A stretch of DNA of 64,000 nt from Platycnemis pennipes (lineage: Eukaryota; Arthropoda; Insecta; Odonata; Platycnemididae). Both the position numbers and the translations under genes were made by a program. How positions within the stretch are numbered: position 1 is the first letter of the stretch; each line of letters starts with the position of its first letter. The stretch covers positions 83,471,470 to 83,535,469 of the forward strand of contig OW121848.1 of NCBI GenBank assembly GCA_933228895.1, given 5' to 3'. Shown here one piece after another: positions 50,001 to 62,730 of the stretch. The notes below the pieces were generated by a model. It was not told the DNA's origin. It was given only the letters and a program-made list of their open reading frames with translations, and did not search any database.

Positions 50001-52361
50001 TCTCGAACTTCATCGTATTTTTCCATTTCTTATTTTCTTCTTCCATATGCTTTTTCTGTGGCTGATTTAATTGGAAAATACGCCTGCGAAAAGCGATAAA
50101 GATTTTTTTAAAAGCTCTCTACGAAGCTGAAGGGAGTGTTTATGTGCATTGTCCATCAACCAAGCCCCATATTATCCCTCGAAGTTAAACACCCTCATGC
50201 TTGAGAGGTCCGCGATCCCACACAAACAAATCCGAGACGGTGTGATAAACAAACGAACCGGAGAGTTTCAATCCGAAAAGCAACAGGATAGGTCGGGACC
50301 GCGGCGGCCTGGATGGGGAGGGAATGAGAGAGGGTGAGAGATGGCAGAGAAGACCTTTGGGGTTTCGGGGAGGCAACACCTCTTTGTAGAGGAAGAGAGA
50401 AGAGTGACCAATGTCGCGGGGGGGATTTTGTGGATGTGAGCGGGAGGGAAATGTCTGAATCCGGCGATCCTCCGACCCTCTTTGCTGACGTCCGTTCCAC
50501 CGGAGCCGAGCGGAAAGTCTCCGGCGGGACTAGCGCCTGCACCGCCCACGCGGGACACTCAAGACGACGCTGAAGGATTGATACGCATCGATCAAGCAAG
50601 AAAGGAGTGTGCCCTCTCCGCCCCGATGGGAGGAGGAGTCGAGCACACACGCCAGTACTCCTTGTAGACATTTCACTCGACCTAAACCTCACGAGCGAGC
50701 ACTCCTCCCTCTCTCTCCCGCCAAACGTTCCGTCCCCACACTCCCGTCAGAGTTGCACGTGTTTGACGCTTACGGGCTCACGTCCGTGGAGTAGGAGTGG
50801 GGAGGAAGTAGAAAAGGGGACAAAAGGATGATGGCATGGGGTGCAGCAGCCAGGTGGAAGCAACTGGAATAGTCAAAGACAGTGAGCGCGGCGGGCGACG
50901 GCGTGGGAAACATGTCAACCACAGTTAAGCAATATAATACTCCAGAAAGTGAATTGGCGATGGGCACATTATTTGAATCAGCATATGCGCTGTTTAGTAG
51001 TGGGGTCTTACGTTAAGGGATTAAGAACATATTAGAAAAACATCAGGGAGGAAGATATGGACTTTTTCACGGCCATTGATATGATTGAAGCGAATTTACA
51101 GGGAAGTAAATCTATCATGAAGCACAAACTTTTACAAAATATCACTTATGAAAATACTCTCACGACCCCAGTTTCGACCGAATTATCGTCATCATCGGGT
51201 GCAACTGGAGATGACGATAATTATTTATATATTTCTTATATTTGGTAAAATTTTGTGCTCCTTAATAAATGTATTGACTATGGAGTACAACCACGTAATA
51301 GTTAATATTTATAATTTACAGGAGCTGTAGAGATGCTAATTGGTATTACTGGCCGAAAGGGAGTTTGAATCTATAAAAAAAATCATCTGTGAACAGCTGC
51401 GATCGAATGATACTGTACATTGAAGGGAGTTACAAAAAAACAGACAAACGTGGTAGAAGGACGTTTATCACACTGGAATAAGTAATACAGCCAGGCAATA
51501 GTAACGTCAGATGGAAAGAGATTCTGGTGTACAATAGGGGCGTAGAAATATTTATCATAAGAGTCAAACCCTTAGCGTATCATTCATTCATAAAAAAATT
51601 ACTGAATTTCAGCAAACACGATCGCTAAAAAAATATGCGTTACAACATTGGCACACGGCTCAATGTTTGGGTCCAGATGTCCAACATGCACGCTCATCTA
51701 ATTTAAGTGGAAGATCACGTGCCGTTGTATAATTCATTCTGTGAAGATGAGTGAGTAAAAAAATCACGGTCAACTCGGCAACGTAGCATCATCGGTGCCC
51801 ACACCGGCCACGGGAACAGCAGCAACCTTTTCCCTCTTTCCTCCAGATGCCACCCCCGAACTCGACACCCACCCACGCACGCACATCCGCCCACACCCCT
51901 TCCTCCCCCGTCCAATCCTTTTCCATCTTGTTCTATCGGCCTTTTTCCTCAAGGAACTGAAATTCTCTTTTTTTTTCTCTCTCTCTCTCCCTTTTCTCTC
52001 ACGTCCAAGTTTTTCATCGGCTCAAACTCCCTTGTCCAAGGAAGGAGGTGACCAACGATGTTCCTTCCCTTCATTCATACCTCTTCCGCGTAGTGTGCCT
52101 GTTTGATTGAGCGGCAAGACCGTTCCTACGGTTCTCTTCAGAACTTGATTACCTGGCATAGTACGAGCATGGAAGCACCACGACCATATTTTAGTTAGCC
52201 ACATTTTATTTCTCCACGCAAAATGTCCGTCGGTAGAGATTCATAACGTTTTCGCCTCGAGTAAATTTCCGTATGTTTTTTTCTTTCTGATAGGATATAT
52301 ACGTGCTTACCCATACTTTTTAACAAGTTTTCCTTACGTGAAAAAGGACTATCTATGAGGC
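44020..52361. other. Downstream non-coding DNA of the Gas1 homologue
   Basis: The 3' untranslated region should begin here, but its end cannot be fixed. Possible AATAAA signals are at 45976-45981 and 46372-46377. The sequence is GC-rich to about 44200, then AT-rich, with GC/GA-biased blocks at about 45270-45840, 48130-48880, 50190-50860 and 51790-52090. No frame in these blocks resembles a known family. A short A-rich hairpin lies at 45855-45876. Confidence 0.45.
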
Positions 52362-52400
52362 ACCCTCTGCCACCTACCCTTGAAGGGTATTATGTACATG
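52362..52400 (+). repeat. Decayed LINE-type 3' end
   Basis: It reads CCCTCTGCCACCTACCCTTG and then AAGGGTATTATGTACATGA. This is a shortened version of the stem-loop and (GATGTA)n tail found in copies A to C. Confidence 0.5.
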
Positions 52401-55400
52401 AAAATCGTCTCTTCTTCTCTCCATGCATGGAGTAATTCCTTTCACTTCATTATCATTCAATCGAAAGCCAGAATAGTTCGAAAATAATTTCATAGATGGA
52501 ATCAACAGTTAATGTCTAGAGCTTGTATTCATGGAAATAAACTAACACTGGTATCATATTTATTCCTCCACACATAAAAGAAGTGGCCAAAAAAGAAATA
52601 AAAACTAGATTTTACCATGCAAGGCTACAGTTTAACAGACTTTTTGTACTATAGCCACTTCAAGTGAGTTCTAAAACAGAGTTCTGAAACGGCATTTGCG
52701 TCGTTTTCGGGCGTCTTTTTTTGGTGTCCACCGGCATCACTTTCTTATTTCGGGATCGAGAAGTAAAACTCAGGTATCCAAGTTGAAGAGCGTTGCGGGT
52801 TTTGTCGATTTGATGCCCCGCCACGGCTTGATAATTCTTCACAATCTCAGATGCGTGTACAGTACTCAGTTTCCAAGCTGTGGTCTTTTTTCCTCTTGAG
52901 CATGGGGTTGATCTGTTCCGACATGAGGTCATTTGAAATGCCAGTGCTCCTTTCCATTTACATTCGGCCGCACATTCCCCTTGATGGGCACTTGATTGGG
53001 GTCCGTCGAGACCATAACCCTCAATCTCCGCTTCCCTCTTGGCACCGCCAATGCCCCGTCCGGTTTACCCCCACTATTCAAAGTCATTTCTATGTAGCTC
53101 GTTTCTCTCCTTAAGCAGGAAGCTCTCGTCCCCTTTGATTTAGCAGTCGGGACAGACATCTCCAACCACCCCACGCTGCTATGTCCAGTCATCTCACCTA
53201 CTAGCCGCTGTCTTTGAACGTGTTGCACCCTCTCGGCTATTATTGTTGCTGTCCGAAGGGAAGTCGGTCCCCGCACCCGAGGTCTATCCACGGAAGTCGA
53301 GACCAAAGTATTGCATATGTTCCGAGGGTATAGGTTAATAATTGACCTATTTATTATTTATTTTGACAATTATTGTTGGAATAGGGTACTTTCCTTCATC
53401 AACGAAAACAGAATTCATTAATTGCGATTCGTGCCCTACCATAAATGTATTCATTTTACACAAAAAGTTTGGATTGAGAAATCCCAGTTAACTAGAGAAT
53501 AAAATGATAGTTTTCAGACAATTTGAAAAAACTCAGAAATGGCGGGATGCGCTGCCTTCTTGCTGACGTAACATGTATATAGTTTACGTTGCGAGGCAGG
53601 GGAAATATTCGTCTCCTGAACTTACCATTGTATTCCAGAGCCCCTCAGCTCTAGTGAATATTTATTAATAATAGCCTATGAAAACTATCAAAGTTCTCAA
53701 AGTACCCTCCGTTAAACATGGTATGAATAGTCGTTTTATAGGCTACAGGGCATCCTGCTCGTGGAGTCCTCTGCTACTGCGAAGCATGGCGTGAAGTTCG
53801 CACGACGATGGGTATACTTCACGGTATACTTAGTAAAATGAGTACTAACTGTTTTTAAATGAATCAACCGAATAAATAATTTTAAATAAATAGTAAAAAG
53901 TTAATCATAATAAATCAACCGAATAAATATACCTCCGATACTAGTTAATAAACTTTAACGGAGTGCACCGTCTGCTTGGAAGCTTCCGTAGCACCACCTA
54001 GTGACAGGTATAGGAAAGAATGCTGCGCCACAAATGTCGCGTCACAAGTATGATTTACCGGCATGCAATAGTTTTCCGTCGCGATCTCGCGAAGTTGAAG
54101 TTTTTCACTTTTTAATTGATGAGGAAAAATACTAACGTAATTTTAAAATGGAACGGTTTAAAATATGCACACCAGAGGTTATAAAATTTCGTTCAAGTCA
54201 ATACAAAATAATAGGAAGCTACCCAATTGCGCTATAAATTCTCCTACCTCTCATTTCACACTCCAAAAATTATGTAGGCAGTGAAACTATTACTCAACGT
54301 TGATTCTTAAAACTCCAGCTATGCCCTGCGTTGTAAAGTACTTCGTCCAGTACTCTTACGCTTTTGATGAAATGGCTACTCGTGTACCTTTCAACATTTC
54401 TTCAGTTCAATCGTTTTTCTTGCCACTTCCACGTGGAAACGTTTCAATCTCACCAACTGAGACTGCGGCCGCAAATACGTTGATCATTGTCGAAATTAAC
54501 CGGCATGCCAATTTTTAGCTCTATCAAGAAATATGAAAATTGTAGTGTTATGCACCAATTTCAAATCATAACATCATTCAAATACTTTTTCGAAAGTTGA
54601 AGTTACTTAAAACATGACTTGATACCTGTATCAATTCCTGTATGCTTGGATTGAACCTCGGCTGGTATCCAATCGCCAGGTATTTTACGTAAAGATGAGA
54701 TGGACTCTGAGTCAAGTGACTACAAGTTGCTATGGATTGGGTAAATGGTTCATAAATAGCGATGCAGATAAACATCTTGAACAGATGTTTCCAGTGCCCC
54801 ACTTGTCTATTGTAAGCTTATGTTGGTCTTAGAGAATGGAATTCTCTAACGATGCTTAACATGAGCTGTACTTAGCGAAAATATCAGCACACTAAAATAG
54901 ATATCTGGAGTATAATACGGGTTTCATATAATGGAAACAATTGCATTAAATGGTGCAAAATTGGCCAATTAAGAGCATATAATGCAGAGGGACTCCTCGA
55001 ATCGCTGTTTAGTTACTCAATTGGCCGAGATAAAACGAAATTGAAATTATCGTTCGCAGGAAATTGAAATTTGTGAAATAATGGCTTTGATAACTAAGTC
55101 TTTGGAACTGATGAGAAAAGTCAGTGAGCTGAGCAAGCTATCACCCACATTAATCGCATAATTTCAGTAATTACATGCGCAATTATGAATATATAGGAAG
55201 AAGTATTTTTGAATTACCATTGCCATAACCTGTGATGGGCCTAATATGCTGACCTAGAATGACTCAACAGTGCCTTGAAAGATACAAGACAATCCTCGAG
55301 ATATTATCGCCCATTCTACTCTTAATGCTTTTTCTCTGCCCTGGGCCAAACTAATTTCGAGTTCGGCAACCATCCAAATAATTTTCAAGCTGGCTTCTTT

Positions 55401-56574
55401 CAAATTCTTCCAAACTGTTCGAGACAATCGCTCACACTTTAGTTTGATGTGAACGAAAACAAAGTCTGTCGTCGCCGGCAACTGCTACTAATTTTAGGTG
55501 GAAAACGTTATTAAGTCACGGCGAGCCAACACAGAAATCGTTCAGCAGTATTTTTTTGGCCCGACATCAAGGAAAAGGACGTTGTCAGAATAAAGTAATG
55601 GTGATCGTTACATCCAGCGGAAATTGCTTGCAGTCTGTGTTGACTTGACTTTTTTTACGCTATGGTATTTTCAACTGCCTTTAAAGCACCAATTTAGTCG
55701 TGGGAATTATTACGTGGCGAGTGTATGGGGGCACATTACCCACAGTGCGAGACTTACTGTTACTAGTGAGAGCTGCCATCAGAAATCGTCCTTCGGAGAA
55801 ATTACCCCTTATGTCCCGTCAAAACACTCTACCTTATTGAAAACAGAGGAGTAATCAATATTTTTATTGATCTTTTTCTATTACACTCTAAATTTTCGTT
55901 CCAGGGACATTCTGAATAAATTTTGCGGGGGAAAGGTTTTTTTAAAACGTACAGAATATATTGATCGAAGTATATCACTTTTTCACATATTTAGCTTTAG
56001 TCTGTGAAAATTATCAGAACTGCTAATTCTTCATGAACCCATGGATCTCTAGTCATTCTAGCAAGAATTTACTCATCTAATGGAAAGAAGCCTAATAAAA
56101 AATCATTATCATTCCATTAATTTCCCTATGTGAACCAACGGATAGGTGCGACAGTTGGTACCACATTTGAGAATTGATTACTAAAGGTATTACGGTTAGT
56201 GAAAAAAAGCAGTCCTTTTACATACACTCGCTTGGTTTCACTTGATATCCCTTGGCAGTCACTTCTGACAACCGATTTCCACCATCTTCCATCTCCCGTT
56301 CATTCGCTACTTTTATTTTCTTATGCACATCCCCTTGTACTGGGTTTCCTTTTGTCTCTCCGCCTTTCTTTAATCTTCTATCCGCTTCGATTTCATTCTT
56401 TTTCCTTCATCATCACCTCTCCATTCTTCCCGATGGTGTCAATCTGTTTCTGTTACCCTCCCGAGCGTTTCCTGAGACTTCTGCCAGCCGTTTTAATCCC
56501 GAACATTTCTGTTTTTCCTCATTGAGAACTGTTCCGTGTCTCGCAGTTCATCGCCTTATTAAACCCTCTCATTT
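52401..56574. other. Downstream DNA, mostly unassigned
   Basis: It is AT-rich except for a more balanced stretch at 52660-53310, which holds two overlapping minus-strand frames of 125 and 90 aa. They could be a decayed coding remnant, but I recognise no domain. A 17-bp direct repeat (aatcaaccgaataaata) occurs at 53862-53878 and 53913-53929. Confidence 0.4.
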
Positions 56575-56763
56575 GCCGGCCCCAGTGGCGGCGGGTTATA
56601 TCTATTCCTGTCAATCCCAGGATTGCGGGTTCGAATCCCGATCGGGGAGGTTTATCACTGCCCGGGGTACGGATGTCTGTGATTGTATAATTGTTATTAG
56701 TTTAGGCACCCGATGTAAAGACCATCTGTGTTCTTTTCGGGTTCATTAAAATAAATAAATAAG
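56575..56763 (+). repeat. tRNA-derived SINE with (AAAT)n tail
   Basis: It starts at about GCCGGCCCCAGTGGCGGCGG, has box B GGTTCGAATCC at 56628-56638, then AGGTTTATCACTGCCCGGGG, and ends in AAAATAAATAAATAAG at 56748-56763. Box A is poorly conserved. The post-head segment matches the SINE at 33095. It has both a head and a simple-repeat tail, so it is nearly full length. Confidence 0.7.
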
Positions 56764-58389
56764 TTTCAGGTCTAGCGGTGTTACATGAAATATTACCTGC
56801 ATTGTAATACAAGGGTGGAGGCAGTACTTTTAATGCAAAACTCCGTTGACCCAGTGCTACATACTACGTAGGACCTCAGAAATTAGTCAGTTCGCGACTT
56901 AACCTTATCGAACGCCTGCCAAAGTAAGTGTTTCCTAGCTCAAGTCCTTTGATAAATCTCGATTTTAGAACGGAAAGTGAAAATAAAGGAAGAGTGTATT
57001 TGGGCGGAAATGACTGAAGGTAGTAATACTTCGTGATTACTTACATCGCTTTCGTAAAATCCCAATAAATTCATCGTAAACAGGGATAAGTCATACCAGG
57101 ACAATAAGACATTCGTATAAACAATAAGAAACGCCAGCACAAAACATTCGGATCGACACCTACCATCAAGTAGGAGCCAACCACCGACATGTCAACCTGT
57201 GAGTACAAATATGGATACCTACATAGTGTGGTTACACATGTTGTAGTCAAATATCTTGCTTCTTTTGACAATTATTAGTACGTTTTATCCAATCTCATTA
57301 AATTAAAAAAGAAATTACACTCTTATAGAACATTTTTGAAGCAGTTTTCCTTGAACATCCATTAAAATCAGTTTTAACATCGGTCCATATTAGTAATTCA
57401 TTTTCACTGTTCTTTCCATTCCTACTCTTCTCACGGTGAATTGCCTCCCCTTGTACGAGAATGGATTGCCTTAGCGGTCATGAGTTAGCTCGATGCGTTC
57501 GGTGTAAGTGTGCCCATATAGTCAAATTTATAATTATTATCATATATTAACAAATGTATAGCCATTTTCATTTTAGTCAGTAACGTATGCTTGGTAGCGG
57601 AGGTAATGTTTAAAAGGACTCGACCAGAAAGATGATAATTCACTTTGTTTTCCCTCAAAATTTGTTAGGCCACTTTCTTTTTCAGACCCCGAGTTATTTC
57701 TTATCTACTGTCGAGTAACTCGACTGTACTCATTAGTTTTGTACCAACAACAATCTTCATGGGCCAGTTTTAATTCTCACAGCCGTTTTATCCAAGTTCT
57801 CCAGTGAGGATAATCCATAGTACATATGCACGAGGGCATTTATATTTACCAACAAGCTGGAGAGATTTAAATATTATAATGTGAACAATATAATATAATT
57901 CAACAGGCGTGAAAGACTAGTTTTGGCCAGTGAACAGGGTAGATGCCATCTTTAAAAAAAGAGCGTATTACTTCAGTTTTTATTCTGTATGGCGTGATGA
58001 AAAGAACTTGTAGCGTGAAGGTCGCCACGACTAGACAAGAACCAAACAATCCATCCATCAATTCGGACAGCACTTACACGAGTCTTCTCTCCAGGCTTTC
58101 CTACTGCATTCTTCCACCCTGTCCTCCGCTCTCCCTCCCCCATCCTCTCTCCTCTTGTTTTCTTTTCTTTCCCCTTACACTCACCTCCGTCTCCACTTCT
58201 TCCAAATGTCCCCAACCCTTTAATTTTTCTCACTCTCTCGCCCCACTAATGGATGTATTCTATAATCCACCCAAATTATGATCCCTGGATGCCTGTTAGT
58301 CTTACAGCTACCGTTCTAGCTCAAGTTTTCTTCATATTTTCCGATCCAATAAGTTCCATAGCAACAATTGTCATTTCTTGACATTCTAA
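56764..58389. other. AT-rich downstream DNA, nothing recognised
   Basis: There is a CT-rich section at about 58100-58240. Only short chance frames are present. Confidence 0.45.
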
Positions 58390-58455
58390 GGGGGCGTGTG
58401 GCCCACTACCACGTGCCATTGCGGTGGCTCGCAGGGTAAAATGTAGATGTAATGA
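58390..58455 (+). repeat. LINE-type 3' end with (GATGTA)n tail
   Basis: GGTGGCTCGCAGGGTAAAAT followed by GTAGATGTAATG matches the 3' end of copies A to C. The 5' side of the stem-loop carries a different, longer insert, so the fold is altered. Confidence 0.55.
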
Positions 58456-59669
58456 GCACTAACTAAAATTTTATTCATGGTTTAGTCATGGGCTCCAAAA
58501 GGTAAAGGCGTTTAAAAAAAACAATAGTATTCCATAATATTACGTGAAAACTAGTGTTCCTTCCTCCTTCAGCTAATGGTGTAAAAACCATGTGATTAAA
58601 ATCGATTCATTAATGTTGAATTACGCTCTTAGATTTTAACCGATGAGAGGGATTTTTATTATGGGGCTTTCAAAACTTTGAGGCCCTTGGGTGTGCGGTT
58701 ATTTACCATCCACTTGGGGGAGGATTCCGAGCGCTCTTGTTCGCTGCCAATGTATGTTGTAAAGTGAGTAACTGATTCGCCGTCTGCGATTGCTCGAGCT
58801 TCTAAGGGCGCACTCGCTCTAACGACACTCGATTAGCTTCAACCAGCGAAGGTTTAAAGGGAGAAACCACGCCGATTGGAATCCAACCAACTCCCGTCCC
58901 GTGCGAGTCACGTCAACCATGGATTCTATGGTCTCAGGTCGCGTCACGGCCGGCTGGGGGTAAATTTGTATCATGCATCTTTGCCTCTCTCCGACTCTCT
59001 CCCTCCAATCTTCCGCATCTCTCCAGTCTTTTTTTTTTCTTTCGTCCTTCTACTTTTTCCCCTTCTCTCGGAAACACTCTCGCCAGGCCCAGGCCAGCCC
59101 TTGCTCGACTCATCCGCACCGTAAATCACGGACGGCGGCGTCCTACGGGTCTCTACGTCGAGGCCAAAGAAAACGACGGAGAGGGAATGAAAGGGAAGCA
59201 AGCAAGAGGAAAGAAAGAGCGAAGGGATAAGGTGTGGATGAGGAAGAGGGGGGGAAGTCCTCTACGCGCGTGTGTGTGGGTGTTCTTCTCTTCTCCTCTT
59301 TCTTCTTCCCACTCTCTCATCTCGGCCTTTCCCGAAACGAGGAGAGTGGGAAAGGAAAGAGGGACTGGCAGCGGGGTCGACGTACCCGTGCCATGCGGCA
59401 GCTGACCACCACCCAGGACTTTCAAACTTAGCCACCGAGGATATCAGGTGGCCCCAGCTACGGGATGTTTATGTATAGTCAGACGGAGGTGAATCGATAC
59501 CCTCAGCATTTTGGATCGCGATTGCCTCAGTCATCTCGAAATGCAAAAAAGTTTCACTAGGATCGCATGCATGCGTCAGTAATAAATTGAAATGGGTTGA
59601 ACATGCATCTTGGGTGATACGTCCTTGATACACATTACACTGGGTACCGTAGTAGCCAGGTTTGTAATG
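58456..59669. other. Downstream DNA with a GC/CT-rich block
   Basis: A GC-rich block with CT and GA tracts spans about 58840-59400. The overlapping frames on both strands there are low-complexity. No gene is recognised. Confidence 0.45.
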
Positions 59670-59740
59670 CGCCAGCATGGTAAATCAAAGGTCGCGGGGT
59701 CGAATCTCGTATCGAGAAGCCTATAGTGTGAGTCTTTGGA
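59670..59740 (+). repeat. tRNA-like SINE head remnant
   Basis: Box B-like GGTCGCGGGGTCGAATCTCG at 59690-59709 follows GCATGGTAAATCAAA, resembling the segment at 9105-9160. Box A is uncertain. Confidence 0.4.
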
Positions 59741-59765
59741 TTATAAGTTACAAAATGCGATATAA

Positions 59766-60105
59766 CATCTATATCTACATAATACCCTGCAGGCCACCAT
59801 AAAGGTGTGTGGCAGGGGGTGAACTCTCACCAAACATGCAGTACATATCATGCATAAAAAAGAATTAGTACCTACTTGTATATGTACCGTTCAAAACTAC
59901 GCTATTTAAAAAAAGATAAAAAATAGCAAAACATACATGCAAAAACATGCCGTTAGTTGGGTTAGCTATAATTCTTTATACCAACATGCAGCTACCTATG
60001 TTATCCATTGCTACACTCGTACTGGATATATTTACCGTTATTCATGTCCCTAATAGTACAAGGAAAAAAGGACATTTTGAATCTGTCGGTTCGGCAATCA
60101 TATTC
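59766..60105 (-). repeat. Dispersed repeat copy C (minus strand)
   Basis: The + strand starts CATCTATATCTACATAATAC and continues through GGCCACCATAAAGGTGTGTG. It then follows copy A in reverse complement as far as GAATCTGTCGGTTCGGCAAT. The stem-loop is intact: CCCTGC/GCAGGG outer stem, CACC/GGTG inner stem and loop TTTAT. It aligns with copy A for about 330 bp. Confidence 0.7.
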
Positions 60106-61279
60106 GGCATAACCTTAGCAGTAAGAACTTATAAAACAGAATTCTAAAACTATTACTATGTTTCACAGCGTGACATTATTTAATTCGTTTTTAAGTACAT
60201 AACGAAAAACACTCATCTATTTTACTTAAATGGCCCTTATTTTATATTCCCTGGAACGGGCAGTGTTTTCACCATGGTACACTCGATCTCGAAGGGCAAC
60301 GGCTTTCCCAAAAATGTTGTCAAGAATATGCTCGTATTTACCGAAACTAATTCTCAATGGGCTAATCAAAGAACTCTACTCGTAAAAAAATATTTCGCTC
60401 TGGTACTCATGATATTATGACTTTTTTTTAAAGAAAGCTAACCTTTTAATCTAAATATCAATTCAAAAAAATAAAGGCTCAGATTATATGAATCCAAAAC
60501 TACAAACAGTCTAAACTCAACAGTGATGTTCGTCACTAGTACGTTTACGGTGTTAGCCCTATGCTCGCTCCCTTATTTATCTGCACGAGTAAACGCTGAG
60601 ATCACCCAGAGAAGTGCGTCATCTAGAACTTATTCTCACCAATTACGGTAGTTACGATTATAGTTAAAAATAAAAAGCTAGCATCCAAACGCAACGTTTG
60701 CTTTCGAGTTATCTATGCACGAAGACTGACACAGTTCAGGTTTTGTTCAGATTCAGACAAATCAATCATATTCGAGTATTAATCAAACATTTTTCAAAGC
60801 GTATGATAAATTATTTGTTCATCAAAACCTTTTTCCATGTGTTTTAAGGATTCTGATGTCAAAAAATGTTTACACCAAATAGCTCTGTTTTCTTATTCAT
60901 AGATAATCTTTTTTAGAACACCAATCACGATCATTGATACCAATAAGCCAATAATGCTAGACTCAATGTATGTTTAAAGACACAAACGAAATAGAAGCAT
61001 TCCTTAGTAAATACTATTAAAGCAGGGCAGTTACGCTCATAAATGAGATGGAATACTACTGAGTGAACGCGTCGAAAGAATCGGACGCCAAGAGAGAAGA
61101 AATCGTTTTGCACGACAAATTTGTTAAATGACCAACCGATTAAGAGCAGCGGGAAAATCTACTCCAAAACACTGAGTGACGTGTCAGTCCCTGCGATTAA
61201 TCTTCCCGCAATTTTAATTCAGCGTGCTCCGCAAGTTCTCCCGCCATTGAGGAAAATTTGACCGATTGGTGGTCAGCAG
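60106..61279. other. AT-rich DNA, nothing recognised
   Basis: Only short chance frames are present, and no repeat was matched elsewhere in the window. Confidence 0.45.
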
Positions 61280-62730
61280 CAATTAAACGGACAGGCGGTG
61301 ACCAGCGAAAGGGAGGGGATGCAGAAAGCACTGGGCGCGGGAGGGGGAAAAAAAAGAGAAACGGAAATCGAAATTAGTAATCACGGACGCATTCGTTATC
61401 TTCCTCCGCCTGAGGGCGACGATGTGTGAGACCGGCAGATGGCTGGGCCGAAGGCCAAAATGAATAAGGGGAGATTGGTGAGACCTCGGATCTCTCGCCG
61501 GTGCCTCACATACGCCGCCGGAGAGCGGGGAGCGCCCGGACGCCGAGGAGATCTCGTGAACCAGAATCGAAGCTGGGGTAAGAGTGTGTGGACGCATATG
61601 AATGCTGAGATGAGAGTAGTAGGAGCGGGCGAGCGAGCGAGGACTCCTCTCCAGTGAAGCGAGGGAGAGTGGAGGAGATTCTGCCGGAGGAGAGGAAGGG
61701 GCGGTCGGGGGCGAAGTGGTTGGGGGAGGGAGGCTGAAGCCGAGACAACGTCTCAATCCTACAGAGGAAAGAAGAAGGGTGGAGGGGAGGAGAGGGAGGG
61801 GAGGTGGCCGGGTAAAGTTGAACCGGCGGCAGAGGCACGGGAAGACCTGTGTGTTGGAAGAGAGGGAGATTCAGAGGAGGGAGGAGATCTGAAAGAGGAA
61901 GAGAGAGAGAGGGTAAAGCTGAGGGAAGGGAAGGAAGTACAAAGCCTTAAAGACGCTCGACCGGTCTCGCCTGGCGAGATCTCCCGCTCTTTCTTTCCGC
62001 TGCCTTCTCTTTTTTTCTCTTTCTCTCTCCAGCCTCCACAAAACATTGGTGGGTGGTGGACGATTCTCTCTCTCTGCCTCACCTCCTTTCTCCTTCTCGC
62101 CATGGCGCCCTAGAGCAAGTATCTTGCTTCCCTCTCCCGACCCTATCCCACCGCGGAGCGACAGCGTCGAGGACGAAGGAGGAATAACTGAGCTCGCGGC
62201 AATGACGACAAATCTTCTAGAGGAGGACGTGGACCGGAATCCATGGAAGAATTGAATCACCCGGGAGACCGAGTTGGGACGGCTTGAGGAGGGTGGACAT
62301 CCCGAAAGGAGTGCGTCCTCGGAAATCGCGCGTGAGACCGAAATATTTCCCGGTTGTGGCCGAGATGATGGCCATTCTCGACCGTGGTCTTAACGCCGCA
62401 TGAACACACGTGACCGTGTGCCGTGGGTGGCGGTGCTTCCCAAGGCAGCGGAGACACCTAACCTCACCCCCATCGCTCGACGGAGCGTTTTTTTTCATCT
62501 TTCTCCTCGTTTTATGCTCGTTTCTTGTCGCCCTTGCCAAAAAAATCCACTCTCGGATTGCCGACCGTAACGGGAGTAGGCAGAGAGTAACATTTAAAAC
62601 GCGCCGCCGACTCGCGCGCATTGTTTCGTCGTTGTTTTTCCCCTCCTTCCGTCTCTCCCTCTTCATTCCCCTTCGCCCCCTCCCCCAATCCCACTCACCG
62701 ACACTCCATAATGGATCTGCGCCCCACACG
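61280..62730. promoter_or_regulatory. GC/CpG-rich block, possible 5' end of an unseen neighbouring gene
   Basis: The block is GC- and CpG-rich with GA-rich tracts at about 61610-61930 and CT-rich ones at 61985-62100. It is similar in composition to the Gas1 leader region. Frames on both strands (for example minus 61283-61756 and minus 62217-62729) are low-complexity or unassigned. It could be a promoter with a non-coding first exon, or simply a GC-rich repeat region. The sequence does not decide between these. Confidence 0.2.

Noticed and set aside
52580..52661. Possible short TIR element (GAAGTGGC and its complement 66 bp apart)
   Set aside because: The arms are only about 8 bp, no target duplication was found, and such pairs are expected by chance in this much sequence.
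23058..60105. Repeated blocks considered as CRISPR or satellite arrays
   Set aside because: Copies are few, diverged, irregularly spaced and partly on opposite strands, fitting dispersed transposable elements in a eukaryote.
62217..62729. Cys/His cluster on the minus strand resembling a zinc knuckle (CLRCLGKHRHPRHTVTC)
   Set aside because: The spacing does not fit CX2CX4HX4C or a C2H2 finger and the surrounding frame is Arg/Ser-rich, so it is most likely chance.
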